Source: Pseudaquabacterium pictum (GTDB lineage: Bacteria > Pseudomonadota > Gammaproteobacteria > Burkholderiales > Burkholderiaceae_C). Taken from it: 64,000 bases of DNA. The notes beneath the pieces are model-generated. The model made no database searches and was not told the origin of the DNA. It saw only the letters and a program-made list of their open reading frames with translations. The stretch is taken from the NCBI RefSeq assembly GCF_005403045.1, contig NZ_BJCL01000002.1:1-64000 (forward strand), written 5' to 3'. The translations under genes and the position numbers were made by a program. The stretch's first letter is position 1. Each line of letters opens with the position of its first letter. Below, piece after piece: positions 63,446 to 64,000 of the stretch.

Positions 63446-64000
63446 TCAGCGCCTGTGGCGGCGCAGCATGCCCTCCACCGACGCCACCACCGTGGCGTAG
63501 GCGTCGGCCGACGGGCCGGTGGTCAGCACGCGGGACGCGTTGGTCTGGCCACCCCGGTCGTCGCCAGGCGGCGCAGCGACGATGCGCAGTTGCAGCGCGT
63601 GCCAGGTGCCGGCAGCAGCAGCCAGCTGGTCGACCGACGCGCGCCCATGCGCCGCGACCAGCCAACCGTCATGGCGTTGCAACCAGTCGCCCACACCCGC
63701 CTGCTGCTGGTGCAGCCGGTCGATCGCCGCATCGCGTTCGGCGCCGCGCGGCAGCAGCACCAGCAGGGACTCGGTGCCGCGGCACTCCTCCACCAGGGAG
63801 ACCAAGGCGCGAAGCGCCTGCACCTCCGCCTGCACGGGCTGCGGTGGCGGACGCGACAGCCGTGACACTGCCTGCTGGGCACCCAGCACCAGCAACACCA
63901 GCGTCAGGCCGACCACCGCCGCCCGCCAGGGACGGAACAGCCAGGGAAAGTCGCTGCGCAGCCAGAGCGACAGCGCCGACGGAGGATGCTGGAACGCGCC
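63446..64000 (-). CDS. Partial membrane-anchored hypothetical protein (5' end outside window)
   Basis: The frame is open through the right edge; 184 codons are visible. There is a transmembrane helix (AAVVGLTLVLLVLGAQQAVSRL) followed by a helical, presumably periplasmic segment rich in Leu, Gln and charged residues that ends LRRHRR. A GTG at 63916 could be an internal start, but coding sense continues upstream of it. The rest of the protein is needed to name it. Confidence 0.6.
   Translation of the reverse strand, partial: GAFQHPPSALSLWLRSDFPWLFRPWRAAVVGLTLVLLVLGAQQAVSRLSRPPPQPVQAEVQALRALVSLVEECRGTESLLVLLPRGAERDAAIDRLHQQQAGVGDWLQRHDGWLVAAHGRASVDQLAAAAGTWHALQLRIVAAPPGDDRGGQTNASRVLTTGPSADAYATVVASVEGMLRRHRR

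Overview
This 64 kb window is chromosomal DNA from a high-GC Betaproteobacterium of the order Burkholderiales, most likely a Rubrivivax/Ideonella/Leptothrix-type organism. Evidence for this is a PufC-type reaction-centre cytochrome at the left edge, cytochrome c', a Bug-family solute receptor, a HutC-controlled five-step histidine pathway and a meta-cleavage homoprotocatechuate cluster. I see no integrase, transposase, phage gene, CRISPR array or rRNA. The only RNA gene I can support is tRNA-Ala(CGC). Genes are tightly packed, and many neighbours overlap by 1-4 bases (ATGA, GTGA, TGATG), so translational coupling is common.

Layout. 1-4.2 kb: the 5' part of pufC (running off the left edge), a chemoreceptor and cytochrome c'. 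4.2-10.1 kb: a CDP-alcohol phosphotransferase, a short-chain dehydrogenase, then a shortened KdpD-like kinase, a KdpE-like regulator and the K+ transporter kup. 10.1-16.9 kb: thioesterase II, a large ATP-binding LuxR-type regulator, a dienelactone-hydrolase-like enzyme coupled to a deaminase, a Nudix hydrolase and a crotonase. 16.9-24.4 kb: an acyl-CoA catabolic operon (three acyl-CoA dehydrogenases, a crotonase and a Bug receptor) divergent from an acyl-CoA ligase. 24.4-26.8 kb: small envelope or secreted proteins. 26.8-30.9 kb: a NitT/TauT-type ABC transporter with a diguanylate cyclase gene inside it and a frameshifted binding-protein gene. 31-39.9 kb: the hut genes around a HutC operator, with a PhyH-type dioxygenase in the operon. 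40-43.8 kb: a dienelactone-hydrolase-like gene, a CLC transporter, a MarR regulator and tcdA. 43.8-46.7 kb: cpoB, pal and tolB. 46.8-52.6 kb: assorted single genes, the tRNA and a degraded gene. 52.7-55 kb: a tannase-family lipoprotein opposite a MarR regulator. 55.1-63.4 kb: an MFS exporter with hpaR, divergent from hpaG1-G2-E-D-H, then a gamma-glutamyltransferase. 63.4-64 kb: a partial membrane protein.

The most informative non-coding signals are repeated operator-like motifs that link genes. A half-site pair 11 bp apart occurs before both the kinase-regulator operon and kup. TCGTC-N6-GACGA lies 64-68 bp before both the short-chain dehydrogenase and the acyl-CoA operon. An AT-rich motif is shared by the marR and CLC promoter regions. 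A 14-bp sequence at the hpaR/hpaG promoter recurs, inverted and identical, before the gamma-glutamyltransferase. The canonical HutC palindrome lies between hutU and hutC. These links are read from the sequence; the regulators assigned to them are inference.
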